A model generated the notes under the pieces. The model was not told where the DNA came from and searched no databases. It saw nothing but the letters and a program-made list of their open reading frames with translations. 64,000 nt of DNA from Isoetes taiwanensis (lineage: Eukaryota > Streptophyta > Lycopodiopsida > Isoetales > Isoetaceae). The stretch spans positions 250,001 through 314,000 of the forward strand of contig JAJEKV010000146.1 of assembly GCA_021234155.1 (NCBI GenBank), given 5' to 3'. The position numbers and the translations under genes were made by a program. This document shows, in pieces, positions 10,894 to 21,880 of the stretch (the first letter of the stretch is position 1; every line of letters starts with the position of its first letter).

Positions 10894-12470
10894 ATTTTGT
10901 ATGAAAATAATGTAAATTGTACACTAATACTCTTGTATACAGGCTGCCTCTTCCGAGTCCTTGCCTGTTTTGGCAAATTTTTTAATATGCAAATCTATGA
11001 ATTCGGAATTTTTAACTATTTTTGTGATGTTATGTTTCTCCAGCTTCATTTTATGCAATGCTAGAATTTTTAATGGCGCCAATAAATGGCACTTTAGATG
11101 CATATTTTTTTTAAATGGCGCCATAATTGCTCAAAAAATTGGCATAAATTTGACTAAAAAGGATTTTCGTTCCTAATTGAAATCACGAAATTTCTCATTT
11201 TAATGAAATTGTGCTTAAAAGTTGTCTTTAGAACTAATGTAATGTGGAAAGATATGTTCATAAGTATTTTATAAAGCAAATGAATGTTGTTCATCATTTG
11301 AGATGCATCTATTTCATGGTTGGAACATGATTCTAGAAGTTGCTATTGCAGATTTTAAAGTCATATCTATTGTGAAGTAAGTGTACGCACTTATTTTGCA
11401 AAAAACAAATCATGATCATCTTGTCAACAATTTTAATCATGTCCACTTTCAAGGCTTGGAGAAGGATAGTTGGAGCTGCTGTTGCAGGCCCTTTAATGAC
11501 CAGCTAAGTCCAGTTAATATTGTAGACGAATGTGATTGCATCTGCAAATGGCCCCTGCAAAAAGCTCACATTGTATTGAAAGATCAAAACATATAGATTC
11601 GATTTGTTGAAGGAATTAGTAGCGCGAAATTTAACCAGTTTAGTCTTCTCTGTTTTTACGAGTTCAATAGAAGATGGAACATGCTGCTTCTTGCATAGAA
11701 ATTTTGGATCAGTGTCCTTTAATTTCCAACTTAGAAGCATTGTTCATCACATGCAAAAAGGGATATGTAAACATGCCCGCTGGCTTTGGATTGTGAAATA
11801 TTTGTTTCCTGACATTTTGCTTATGTTGGATTTCACTTTAAACCATAAGAATATAGACAATATTTCTCATAAGCCAACTTTCTTTTTCGTTATGTTATTC
11901 TATGTGAATAACAAGTGAAACTTGAGTTTAAAGTTTGGATTTCATGTTCGTATGTAAGTCTATGTAAATAACAGATGAAACTTGAGTTTGGATTTCATGT
12001 CCATGGCTAATGTAAGAACGTGTTCAATTACCATAATACAACTTCTCAAAGTAGAATGAACTTTATGGTATGAATGTTAAATGTTATATTTGGGAACGTT
12101 ATACAACTTATCAGAGTTATTAGAGTTACTGCACCCAATGAACTATCAATGCTAAATGATATATTTGGGATTTCGTTGGTGTTGAGAAATAACATGTATA
12201 GTTAAGATTCTTTGCCATGCTGTTTTTTGTTTTGTTTTAAATATTTGAATCCTCTCCACTATGCTTAACCTACTCAACCACTCCCCCTGTTCTATTCTAT
12301 GTTATCCATTCCTTTATATTTGCACATTGACCATTAACGCATGGCATCACATTCATATTTGTTTGCAGCCCAAGCATATGGATTCCTACCTACTACATCC
12401 TACCAACAACTCATTCCATTTAACCCACGCATCCTATTACATCTATGTATTCCACACATCCACGGCTAAT
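10894..12470. other. AT-rich gene-free stretch
   Basis: No coding signal beyond short random frames. ATGGCGCC occurs at about 11,074-11,121 (GGCGCCAATAAATGGC and AAATGGCGCCATAA). The phrase GAAACTTGAGTTTGGATTTCATG is duplicated near 11,930-12,000. Confidence 0.5.
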
Positions 12471-12499
12471 GCCCGGCATCGCCGGGCACACGTTTCTAG
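12471..12499 (+). mobile_element. Helitron 3' terminus
   Basis: GCCCGGC-ATC-GCCGGGC (7-bp stem) is followed after 8 nt by CTAG and a T. This is the canonical Helitron end, with the hairpin just inside CTRR and insertion before T. The 5' TC end was not fixed; the TCCTCTCCACTA phrase near 12,252 is a candidate, giving a short non-autonomous element. Confidence 0.7.
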
Positions 12500-12539
12500 T
12501 TATCTGTTACTATGTTAATGGTTTGGCGAAAAATAGGGG

Positions 12540-12602
12540 TTAGGGTTTTATCTATTACTATGATTTTGTTAGTGGTTTGGCAGAAAATAAGGGTTAGGGT
12601 TT
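12540..12602. promoter_or_regulatory. Two telobox-like TTAGGGTTT sites
   Basis: TTAGGGTTT at 12,540-12,548 and 12,594-12,602 lies in two imperfect copies of a roughly 55-bp phrase (TGGTTTGGC, AAAATA, GGGTTAGGGTTTT). Such boxes occur in plant promoters, but no convincing gene follows. The ORF from 12,632 is short and unsupported. Confidence 0.35.
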
Positions 12603-13805
12603 TGGTGGAAAAAATTTGCTAATGTTGGCAGTTGCAAACTCGAGCATCGCCGCCGTCCGAGCATGGTCGCCGTCCGAGCATGGCAGGAAGCAGAGAGAGC
12701 CGGATGCAAAAGAGCAGGGGACCAGAGCTGTGTGAAAAGATGGCGAGGCCTCTGGCAGCCTTTGTCGCAGCCGGGTGGCCAGATGCAGGGCAGGCTTTCT
12801 TCTTGAGGCTTCTATGTAAATCTAGTTTATGAATCCAGGGCTTCGACTCTAGTTTATGAATCCAGAGCTTTGAAGTTTGCACAGATTGAAGCGTTTGGTG
12901 GTTGAGAGGTTCGAAGGAGTGCTGCAGAGGTTCAGAAGAAGACTCCAACTCTATTTGATCTACTCGGTTTCCAGGACTGCCTCTTGTGTTGCAGTTTTTC
13001 TTTGGCCAAATTTGGGAACCTACTCTGCTGAAATTGCAGTGCTCTTTGTGCTATGTCACCGTCTTCAATCTAAATTCTTCTCATCTGTTGTTCACTCTCC
13101 TTTGTTCTTATCTCTCTTTTGTAAATGCAATGGTGTTCGTTCATTTTTTGTGTGTATAGATTGAAGTATACCATGTATGTATACACGTATAATAGCCATA
13201 TGGGATGCGCAAACTTATACGTGGGTCTGATGTGGAAATTCCACAGCCCTCCATTTGGCATATTCATGGAATTATGCTTGGATGGCTTGGATCCAATGAT
13301 CCAAAAAAAACAATAAGGATAGTGCAATACAGGGGCAAATTTAACCCATAGAAGAAAAGTTACCTTTAGAGAGCAATATGGTTCCAAACAATTGCATGGA
13401 GCCTCCATAAAGGATGTTTTTAATGTGCATGTGAAAATTTTTCCAAGTACTAATCCAAGACAACCAAAGATTACTTCTTCATATAAGTCACCTATTGCTT
13501 TAATAGCCTGGGATGTTTAACAATTAGCTCATGATCAATGATCAAGCTGATCCTTGAATATAGGGTTCCAACAAGGTTCTCAAGCCCTATGGATTACCCC
13601 TATTTTATAGGCGGAGAGCTATTTTGCCTAATTCTCTATTCTCTTTGTCTTGATGAGCGTAATAGTGGGGTGCGTGGGGGTTGGGTAGGTCTATCATGCA
13701 TGCAACTTTGAGACATGCATGTCTAGATCAATTATGGTGATTGCGGATTGAATATTCAGACATTGTAGATCGCATTGAAATGGGTGTCCCAAGAAAATGA
13801 AGGGC
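12603..13805. other. No recognisable gene
   Basis: Short frames only. TTTATGAATCCAG..GCTT is repeated at about 12,826 and 12,855. A GGGGTGCGTGGGGG G-rich patch lies near 13,667. Confidence 0.45.
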
Positions 13806-13830
13806 AAAAAAAAAAAAAAAAAAAAAAAAA
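13806..13830 (+). repeat. A25 homopolymer
   Basis: An uninterrupted run of 25 A. It could be the poly(A) tail of a retroposon on the plus strand, but no AATAAA or source sequence is evident just upstream. Confidence 0.8.
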
Positions 13831-13902
13831 CCAACAATACCTTGGCAATCCTAACGACCTGAATATTTGATGATTACATCTAAGATTTTCATTTTCCCAC
13901 CA

Positions 13903-14012
13903 TCGAGCTTCAGCCATCGAGCTTCAGCGCCATCGAGCTTGCTATCAAGCTTGCCCTCGCGCCATCGAGCTTGCCATCGCGCCATCGAGCGCCAACGATC
14001 TTGCCATCGCGC
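13903..14012. repeat. GCCATCGAGCTT tandem repeat
   Basis: About eight imperfect 12-15 bp units (GCCATCGAGCTTCA, GCCATCGAGCTTGC, GCCATCGCGCC) sit just upstream of the hairpin and small gene. Confidence 0.75.
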
Positions 14013-14043
14013 CCAAGCATTGTTTGAATTCGAATTATGGCGG

Positions 14044-14101
14044 ATTCTTGCCAGCAAATAGAGCGAAATTTTTCAATTTCGCTCTGTTTGTTGGCAAGAA
14101 T
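14044..14101. repeat. 27-bp-stem hairpin upstream of the small gene
   Basis: Arm 14,044-14,070 (ATTCTTGCCAGCAAATAGAG...) pairs with 14,075-14,101 across a 4-nt loop TTTC. Only two positions differ, and both can form G:U pairs in one strand's RNA. It ends 48 bases before the ATG at 14,150, so it may lie in a leader or promoter. Confidence 0.85.
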
Positions 14102-14149
14102 ATTCCTAATTCTAAGCTCCACTCCGGTTCTCGGTCTTTTGCAACGTCA

Positions 14150-14536
14150 ATGGCAAAGGTATTTGGTTTCCGAGTTGTCATTGCATTCCTTTGAGTGTTC
14201 TTGGTTCTAATACTTCTGTTTCAGGATCAAACTAATTCCGAGGGTCAATTTAGAGTGCAAGTGCCAAAAGGATGCCTGCCTTACAGGAATAAGTTTACTT
14301 GGAAGCAACCAATAGATGAAGATGCATTGAGAGCTTCTGGAGCCATGAATATAGACCTCTGGGCTAAATGCCAACTGCATCCTTGTGATCCTTTCACTCG
14401 AGCCCATCCAAACTTCCACTCGGCATCCGGTCTTATTGAATTTGCTTGTAAGGGACAGCAAGGGTTACTAGGTTACTGTAATAATTTGGTTAATGGTAAT
14501 ACTGATCCACATTTGCGTGCCATGTATAACCACTGA
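14150..14536 (+). CDS. Unrecognised small protein (family member 1), two exons
   Basis: Exon 14,150-14,158 (ATG GCA AAG) is joined to exon 14,225-14,536 across a 66-bp intron with GTATTT...TTTCAG ends. This gives 106 aa starting MAKDQTNSEGQFRVQV and ending at TGA 14,534-14,536. Notable segments are DALRASGAMNIDLWAK, LHPCDPF and QGLLGYCNNL. No signal peptide or membrane span is seen. A related sequence at 18,369-18,738 shares the spaced pattern R-[VI]-Q, Y-x(2,3)-N, L-R, [DN]-x-D-[LI]-W-A, [HY]-P-x-D-P and LLGYC, so this is a real conserved family rather than a chance ORF. I do not recognise the family. The first exon is very short, so a different upstream start or exon is possible. Confidence 0.5.
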
Positions 14537-15020
14537 TCGATCCTACTCTGTGATGCCCAGAACATGCAAAAACAAACAGAACTTTACATTTAGCCTCAAG
14601 CTTTGATCTCGTAGTGAAAGCAAATAGGCCTATACCTCGATTGTTCTTTCAAGCTTCAAACTCGAGGATTAAACAAATGCTTTGCCTGAAAGCTCAAAAG
14701 CTACTTTCATAAGTCGCATCTCGCATCAGTATTTGAAGCTTCCAGAAGGCATGAAACCGGATCGCCATGGCCACAAAATAGAAGTGAAAGAAGTGGGCGA
14801 AAGAGGAGAGAAGGAATTTTGGCTATTTTCTAATTTCCTAGACCGTCGATGCAAAAATATGTAGATCCAATGGTGTAGGTTCAATTTGATCTCGATGGCA
14901 GTCAATATGGACATGCTAGAATTGCACGAAATGTTAGGATGCATCCCCATTACGGTCAACAATAGCCAGTACCACCTTGCAAGTTACAGGCACAATAGTA
15001 GCATTCTCATTCTGCAACTG
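14537..15020. other. No firmly supported gene
   Basis: Short frames only (for example KATFISRISHQYLKLPEGM near 14,700). This lies between the small gene and the LINE 3' end. Confidence 0.4.
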
Positions 15021-15023
15021 GAA

Positions 15024-17503
15024 TTTTTTTGTTTTTGAAGAACCACAAACTTTATTGAAACTCAAAAGCAAAATACAATTGCAGAGGCGGGAATAAAGTC
15101 TAAGAGGATAATCATGATTCACTGAGTAGAACCACCAGCCTATGCAAACACACTCAAATGGGACTCAAATATCAATTGTCGCTTGGCAGGAGCAAGCGAA
15201 GAGCAATGGTAGGCCTTCGCGATTCTAGCTTGTGCATCCTAGAGGACAACTGCAGGAAGAATATCCAAGCCCTAAAAGATACACAGTCTTCTGCGCTTCT
15301 AGATGGACCACAACAACCATCCTGATGCTAAATGAAATGCTTGACTCCGCAACTTATTCCAAGTATCCGGATAAATAGCCAGAAGCACTTGTTGACTTGT
15401 CAATGTCACATGAAAAAGAGAAAGCAGCCAAGACCAAACAGGCTGGAGATGATCACATAAAAAGAAACAATGCTCAATGGTCTCGTCCCTTTGCTTGCAC
15501 AGTGGGCAGAGTGCTAACACTCAAGGATCAAATCTGTGGACAAGCACATTCACGCGAGGGCATCTGTGAAGAATCTGCCACCAAAGCATAGCCACCTTAG
15601 GATGGAGTAGTTTATCCCAAGCCCAAGTCCACATACGTCTCCAATTAGGAGGTCAAAGCTGAAGGGACCACCTAGTGCATGGCGGAAGGATATCACCATT
15701 GACAAGCAGCCTATACATAGAGTTCACAAGCCTACGCTCGTGAACACTCTGGTGGAAAACCCATATGCACCCTTCAATAACCTCTGGAGCAACCAATGGC
15801 AGAGTACTAGCAACCTTTTGCCAAATAGGTCTGTCTCATCGAGACAATGAGAATTTTGTTTGAAAGATTTGCCATGTCGCTAACTGGCCAGAATCATACC
15901 ATGCCGCAACTGTCAAGATTCCTGCTAGCGCTGTTGAGTTAATGGATGAACCGAGGCACAAAGTGGAAGATTATTTTCCACAGGTATCCACCAACAAGGG
16001 GCACTCAACTGATGGCATGCAACAAGATCAATACGAAATAGGGTCCGTATTGTCTCCCAAGACTCCAGCAAGCCTTTCAAAAAAGGAGAGGCATTAGGAA
16101 AAGGGCATAGCTGATAAAAGAGACCCCAAGGAAGAAGCAGTTTTAGTGAAGCTTTCCCAAAAGGAACACAATGTGCAAGTGACTGCTTCACCAACCGCAC
16201 TCCAGGTGAGTCAACCATATCCTTAAGGATCCTCCAAATGAATTTAGAAATTAGAATCTTACTCTGCAAATGGAAGTCTGTCATACCCAAACCACCTGCA
16301 AATTTCGGCCTGGTGCATTTGGACCATGCAACCTTGACCACAACATGCTCCTCAATCCCACCCCAAATAAAATTACGGACAATGGTAACAATCACCTGAA
16401 ATTTTAACTGAGAAGCTAGAAGGGCAGAGGCCATATAGACATGAGAATTACTTAAAACATGCTTAGCAACAATTATTTGCGCTGGCAGAGAGAGCTTAGC
16501 AGTATTCCACCAAAACAAATGCTTTCGCAACCCTTTTGTGATAATATCCCAAGCATCAGATGTAGAAATATGAATGCCCACAGGAATCCCAAGAAGTTTA
16601 GTAGCCTTCCCATGAGGAAGCACCTTCCAAGGAAAATCCGCAAGACAAGGAGGCACAACCCCATCAAGCGTCCATAATGCAGAACACTTTGGCCAACCAA
16701 CAAGAACTCAAGATGCTAAAGAGAAAGTATCAAGAAGAAGCTTTGCATTCTGAAGATTGTCTGTATTAGCAACAAGAAAGAGGAACGTATCATCAGCATA
16801 CTGGTTACAAATTTCCTGTGAACCATCCTCCATACTCAACCCCGGCACTATCCCATCCTGCACGGCCTTCGCAAATAGCTGTGAGAGGACCTCAGCTACT
16901 ATTGTGAACAAAAGTGGAGCTAATAGGCATCCTTGCCAAACACCCCGCCCAACTGAAAAGACAGTGGAGTGTTCCCTTTGAAACACCACAGTAGACCGTG
17001 CCGAGATATGGAGCTTCATAACATCACTGGTGAACTGCTGATCAAAGCCCAATGTTAAGAGGCTTTTTTCCAAAAATTCCCAATCCACACTGTCATATGC
17101 CTTGGCAAAATCTAATTTAAGATAGACTATACGCTGACCTTTCAATCTGGCCCAATATATACCCTCATAAGCAGCAGCAACATTGTCTAAAATGCAAGAA
17201 TCCAGATTGAGTAGGAGAGATTGATACAGCCAAGACATCACGCACTTTGTCTGCAAGGGCCTTCACAACTATTTTATACACGGAAGACAATAATATGATA
17301 GGGCGCCAGTCAGATATTGTCTTTGGCTCTTTACACTTGGGATTAAGAGAAATACAGCCAGTATTAAGGATCTTATCCAAACTTCTGAACCTACAAAACT
17401 CACATAAAGCATTGTAAAGATCGCAACCCAATCAATCCCAATATTCCTGGAAAAATTCCACTGAGAAACCATCTAGGCCAGGGCACTTGTCTTTCTTTAA
17501 AAG
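15024..17503 (-). mobile_element. LINE (L1-type) 3' portion, RT to zinc-binding domain, decayed
   Basis: Read on the minus strand from 17,503: KKDKCPGLDGF, ISDWRPI-LLSSVYKI, KLDFAKAYDSVDWEFL, GVWQGCLLAPLLF and QYADDTFLFLV are the reverse transcriptase motifs of plant L1 elements. The YADD catalytic motif lies near 16,800. Then come the thumb/connection region (15,925-16,656) and a Cys-His RT zinc-binding domain (CPLCKQRDETIEHCFFLC, 15,299-15,520). Stops and frame changes interrupt the ORF. At the 3' end, AATAAAG (minus) near 15,050 precedes the A-rich terminus at about 15,024-15,036. The 5' side is cut by the TIR element at 17,504, and the missing upstream piece is at 25,964-26,362. The endonuclease domain is absent (5' truncation). 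Confidence 0.85.
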
Positions 17504-17938
17504 CATTAGGGCGGATTTGGGGTCTCAAATTGGCCTCCTATCAGCCATTCCACGTCATATTTCCATTCCTTTTTTCCCATGCCACCTAGGATACCAAAAT
17601 CTCATCATTACAGATTTACTTGGAATATTCTCCCGGAATAAGGGGGATTGCGCATTCATGGCGCCATATGTATTTAATTCTGTTGGTTGTCAGACAGACT
17701 GATGCAACACGTGGCGCCTCTAAAAAGCCACTTGCATTATAGCATACCGGCAACTCATGACGGTGTCTCTTGGTTTGTCAGATACCAAGCGTGCGCGTCA
17801 CCGATTCTTGTCTTGTGCTATTTTCATTTAGAGGCCATGGCCATACAAGCTTCCCGCCTTCTACATTTTAAAATTTGAATGTGTAGGTTGAAGCTTTGTA
17901 TCAGACTTTCATTTCGAGGCGCTGCGGCTGCGCCTTAG

Positions 17939-18132
17939 GCTGCTTTCCCATGGGACTAAAACCCGGAGATTTTCTTGAGGTCAGGCCGAAGGCTCCGGTG
18001 TTCCCATGAGCACCTTACTTGCTTGATTCAGGTTTAGGACCTGAGTCGCAAAGTATTCTCCATACAATTCTGAGCCTCAGGTTTTTGACCTTAGTATGGC
18101 TTTTTCAGGTCTACAATTCATGGGAAAGCACC
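17939..18132. mobile_element. MITE, 194 bp, with CTTA target duplication
   Basis: The ends GGCTGCTTTCCCATG and CATGGGAAAGCACC are inverted repeats (one extra base in the left). CTTA flanks both sides (17,935-17,938 and 18,133-18,136). The interior is non-coding. It also separates two similar phrases (ATACAAGCTTCCCGCC and ATACAGGCTTCCTGCC). Confidence 0.6.
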
Positions 18133-18368
18133 CTTAACCGGGATCTTTACTTCATCCCAATACAGGCTTCCTGCCCCCTACAATTCGAAATTTGAATTTG
18201 CTTTATGTATAAAAGCATGGACTGTAGGAGAATGGACTTTTCGATTTTCATATGCACGTTGCAAATTTCAAAAACGAGGTTAGTACGGACGTTCGGCTCA
18301 CACGAAGCGAATTGTGCTGGGGCATACAAATTGTACACCTTCATTTCGCGTCGTGCGATCCACGCAGT

Positions 18369-18738
18369 ATGGAAGCTCCAAATGATGTGTGGATAAGGAT
18401 CCAACTGACTCACGAATATGCTCCAGTCTTCAATCGCAAAAAAGGAGGTCTAAAAAATAAGAACTTAGACCTCGACGTGTTGCGTCTTGCAGGCTCAAAA
18501 AGTGTCGACATCTGGGCGGATGGCATTTTATATCCATTGGATCCGTTGAGTGGTAAAAAACCGTCATTTTGGGACGTTTCAAGTTTAGTCCCGATTTTGT
18601 GGTGACGGTAACTCTAGCCTCCTGGGATATTGTGAGAGATTGAGAGAGGATGAAGGCATTCGAAATCGAATACAGTTTCTTGAGATGAGCTGCTTCCGAC
18701 AAGGAAGGGGAAATGTCCGTGAAGATGCTAATAAATGA
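18369..18738 (+). pseudogene. Paralog of the small gene at 14.15 kb, with one frameshift
   Basis: The frame starts MEAPNDVWIRIQLTHEYAPV and runs through VLRLAGSKSVDIWAD and LYPLDPLSGKKPSFW to a TGA at 18,603-18,605. A one-base shift just before that stop restores homology (GDGNSSLLGYCERLRED..., ending TGA 18,736-18,738), matching the LLGYC block of family member 1. A TATAAAAG site is near 18,208. The copy lies inside the 8.46-kb TIR element and has no intron at the place where member 1 has one. The frameshift suggests a pseudogene, though a short intron or sequencing error is possible. Confidence 0.5.
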
Positions 18739-20260
18739 CATTATACTTTGCAATGCGAAGGGTTTATACATTCTTGAAGTACAAAGGTTATGGTGTTTGT
18801 GTTTAGATACCCCTAATACAAGAAGTCTTTGACTACTTTTCACAATAGATTCCTTTAAAAATCTATTGCTATTTAAATTATAGCAAAAATGAGTCTTGAA
18901 ACTCTTTAAGTAGTAGAAGAACTCTTTGACTAGTTATCCATTTGATGACCATTTTTTAAGAAAATATGATATGTGACATTCTTATATGCAAACATTCATA
19001 AAATTTATGAACATTGAAGGTCAAAGCCATCTACTTACTTAAATTGTGTCTGGGGGGTGTGTCCTCTTTTTTTCGGCCGCCGGTGGACATCAAAATCCGG
19101 CCAAAAAGCGAAATTTTGTCATCAGAAATTTGAAAATCCGGCATGTGAAATTTTTAGGGCAAGGGTCGAGCGACTAATTTCTATACGTTTTTTTTCCGGC
19201 CAATTTAATGGGTGGAATAATTTTTTGGGCTGGCTCCCCGCCATAGTCGGGATGCCGCCTCTTCACTCATTCAAAATGCCTTCGGAACTTGCTTTCCGGC
19301 ATTGCTTTGGCGCCCACATAGCAGGCTAGAGCTGCTTCAGGTACAAATCTCCCCTCTCTCCTCCATTCCGTCTGCTCCTCCATTTTGTTTCAACCGCTAA
19401 TCGGATAACGGGTTGAAGCTTCAGATTTAACATCCAGGTAGGCTGAATAGTGGTAAATATGCTTTCTCTGTGTGTGGCTTTCGTTTTCCTATGAATGTCA
19501 GGTCAGGTACAAGCATTTCCTTATGTCCACAAAGCGACTCACTTGGTTGCCTTCATTTCTTGGTTTTGCACAGACTCTTTTCATCCGGGAAGGTTTTCCA
19601 CAAGATCCCAAGGGTTTTTTCCAACTTTGGATATGGCCGGTTCTCTAGCTTTCATATTTGATAAAGCCATTTGGTGGCTTTTGACAGCAAGAAGAGAAAC
19701 GCATTTGCAGGTAAAGTTACTGCATTCAAGTTTGAATTGTTACGATTGCTATGACAAAGTTGAATATGCAGATCAAAATCAACACTTCTTGCCAGATCGC
19801 TTTTGCCTTCACAACCGTGATCAGAAATTTTGAATCGTCATCCCTTGCTTATAGAATGCTTTGGGTTATTTTCGTTCCCTGTTTCTCAAATTACGAGGCA
19901 GGTGTTTGGAGGATCTTTTCCCATGAAGGACATCCTTGCAGATGCATTTGAGATAATGCATTAGCTGCAAGTGCCCTATCCAAACACAGGTAGCTCCCAT
20001 GCTCAAATTCGGTAAACAGGCTCGAACAAGGCGTGCTGTATCCATGCTATCTCTAAGTTTGGATTGTCACATTTTTCTTCTAGAGCAAGTCGAGTTAACG
20101 TAGCTTTTTTTGCCAAAATTCTCTAAACGTATGTTATGTGACAAAAGGAGTGGCAGCTTAATCTATCTTCAGAGGAAGTAGCTCCATTCGCAAACGAGCT
20201 CTACATCTGGACATTAGCAATCGGTCGAAACAGGTATTTTTTTGTGCTGATATCTGCCTC
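18739..20260. other. Gene-free interior of the TIR element
   Basis: CCGGCC-rich patches (19,070-19,250) and short frames without domains. Nothing else is recognised. Confidence 0.45.
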
Positions 20261-20269
20261 ATTTTACAA

Positions 20270-20551
20270 CAAGTTTTCTTCTCACGAATCTGATAATTTA
20301 TCAGGTTTTCTTTATCAGACTTTCTTCTCATGAATACTGGCTTATCCAAGGCAGGAAACTTGGATCTTTATCTCAGGTAGAAAGCCCTTATCTAAATGCA
20401 TCTCTGTCTCATTTTTTATCAGTTTTTTTCTCACAAATCTGGTCTTTTCTATCAGGATTTCTTTATCAGGGTTTCTTCTACGAATTTTGGTTATGCATGG
20501 CAGGCAACTTGGGTCTTGTTGTTCTCAGGTAGAAAGCCCTTATCTAAATGC
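20270..20551. repeat. Direct repeat, two diverged copies of about 130 bp
   Basis: The phrase TTTCTTCTCAC-GAATCTG...TTTATCAG, then GGCAGG-AACTTGG and CTCAGGTAGAAAGCCCTTAT, occurs twice (20,270-20,400 and 20,420-20,551). Confidence 0.7.
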
Positions 20552-21101
20552 TTATAAGACATTTAATATTTTAAAGGCAGGATCATACCTGCACTGCATG
20601 AAGCCTGTACATAGAATTTGGTTATAATGACTCATCTTTTAGGTTTTAATGACCGTTTGAATAAACTTGGTCTGCAAACAGTCCTGATACGTTTGTTTTT
20701 GCTCAGAAATGCCCATAAACGTTGCAATTGCTGGCATGGGTATTTCAGACAACGCATGGGCACATGTTTACTATTGAGGCATAGTCAATATTCCATGCAA
20801 ATTGTTAGCGATTGCTGGTTGAATTTCTTTGTCCATCTCTCATTGTGCAGCAGTCTGATCATGTTAATGCTGTATATACAAATTGGTTGGCTCTTGACCA
20901 GAATTAAAATAAAAATCAGGCTTTGATATTTGCTTGATGCATTATTTCTAAGGACAAGTATGCCCTGGGAATCCATGTCCTTAATTACGCCAGACAACCA
21001 AGCTAATGCCAGCATGATATGAGGTGTTAAAATATATCCATGCATTTTCAAAAAAAGGCAGTCCAGGATGTCTTAAGCTGTTTCTGTAAACAAGGAGCTC
21101 T

Positions 21102-21880
21102 GTAATGCACTTTCTCTCAGGATGGCTCAAAATTCTTTCTTCTGGAAGATTAAGAGATGCATGCTTATGCGTATTGTATAACGAGAATTAACATTTTCCT
21201 GTTCATTGGAAACATGCGAGTTTGATCTTACTTTCCTTTTGATAGTAGAATTCCTTTGTTTTGATCATTGAGTAATTTTTCCTTTGCAGCTTCTACATAC
21301 ATTGCAGATGAAGGATGCAAGTTAATATTTGAGAAAGTTGTTGAATTTGTCATTCAAAAAAAAGCATTTGCATTCGATAGAAGTAATGCACTTTTCTCTC
21401 AGGATGGCTCAAAATCCTTTCTTCTGGAAGGTTAAGAGATGCATGCTTATGCATATTGTATAACGAGAATTAACATTTTCCTATTCATTGGAAACATGCA
21501 AGTTCGATAGTACTTTACTTTTGATAGTAGAATTCCTTTGTTTTGATCATTGAGTAATTTTTCCTTTGCAGCTTCTGCTATACATTGCAGATAAAAAGAT
21601 GCGAATTAATGTTTGAGATAGTTGTTGAATTTTTGTTGAATTGATGCATGCTTATGCGTATTGTATAACGAGAACTAACATTTTCCTATTCATTGGAAAC
21701 ATGCAAGTTCGATTGTACTTTACTTTTTGATAGTAGAATTCCTTTGTTTTGATCATTGAGTAATTTTTCCTTTGCAGCTTCTGCTATACATTGCAGATAA
21801 AAGATGCAAGTTAATGTTTGAGATAGTTGTTGAATTTTGTCATGCAAAAAATAGCATTTGCAGTCGATAGAAGTAATGTG
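21102..21880. repeat. Three tandem copies of a 235-285 bp unit
   Basis: Units start near 21,102, 21,384 and 21,643 (the last truncated at its left). Each contains GATGCATGCTTATGCG, CATTGGAAACATGC, GATAGTAGAATTCCTTTG and CCTTTGCAGCTTCT. Divergence is low, so the amplification looks recent. Confidence 0.85.

Noticed and set aside
13867-14122. ORFs on both strands around 14.0 kb
   Set aside because: Produced by the GCCATCGAGCTT repeat and the 27-bp hairpin.
15925-17256. Retroviral or pararetroviral pol gene
   Set aside because: The order of RT motifs, the C-terminal zinc-binding domain, the AATAAA and A-rich 3' end, and the lack of protease, integrase and LTRs fit a non-LTR LINE.
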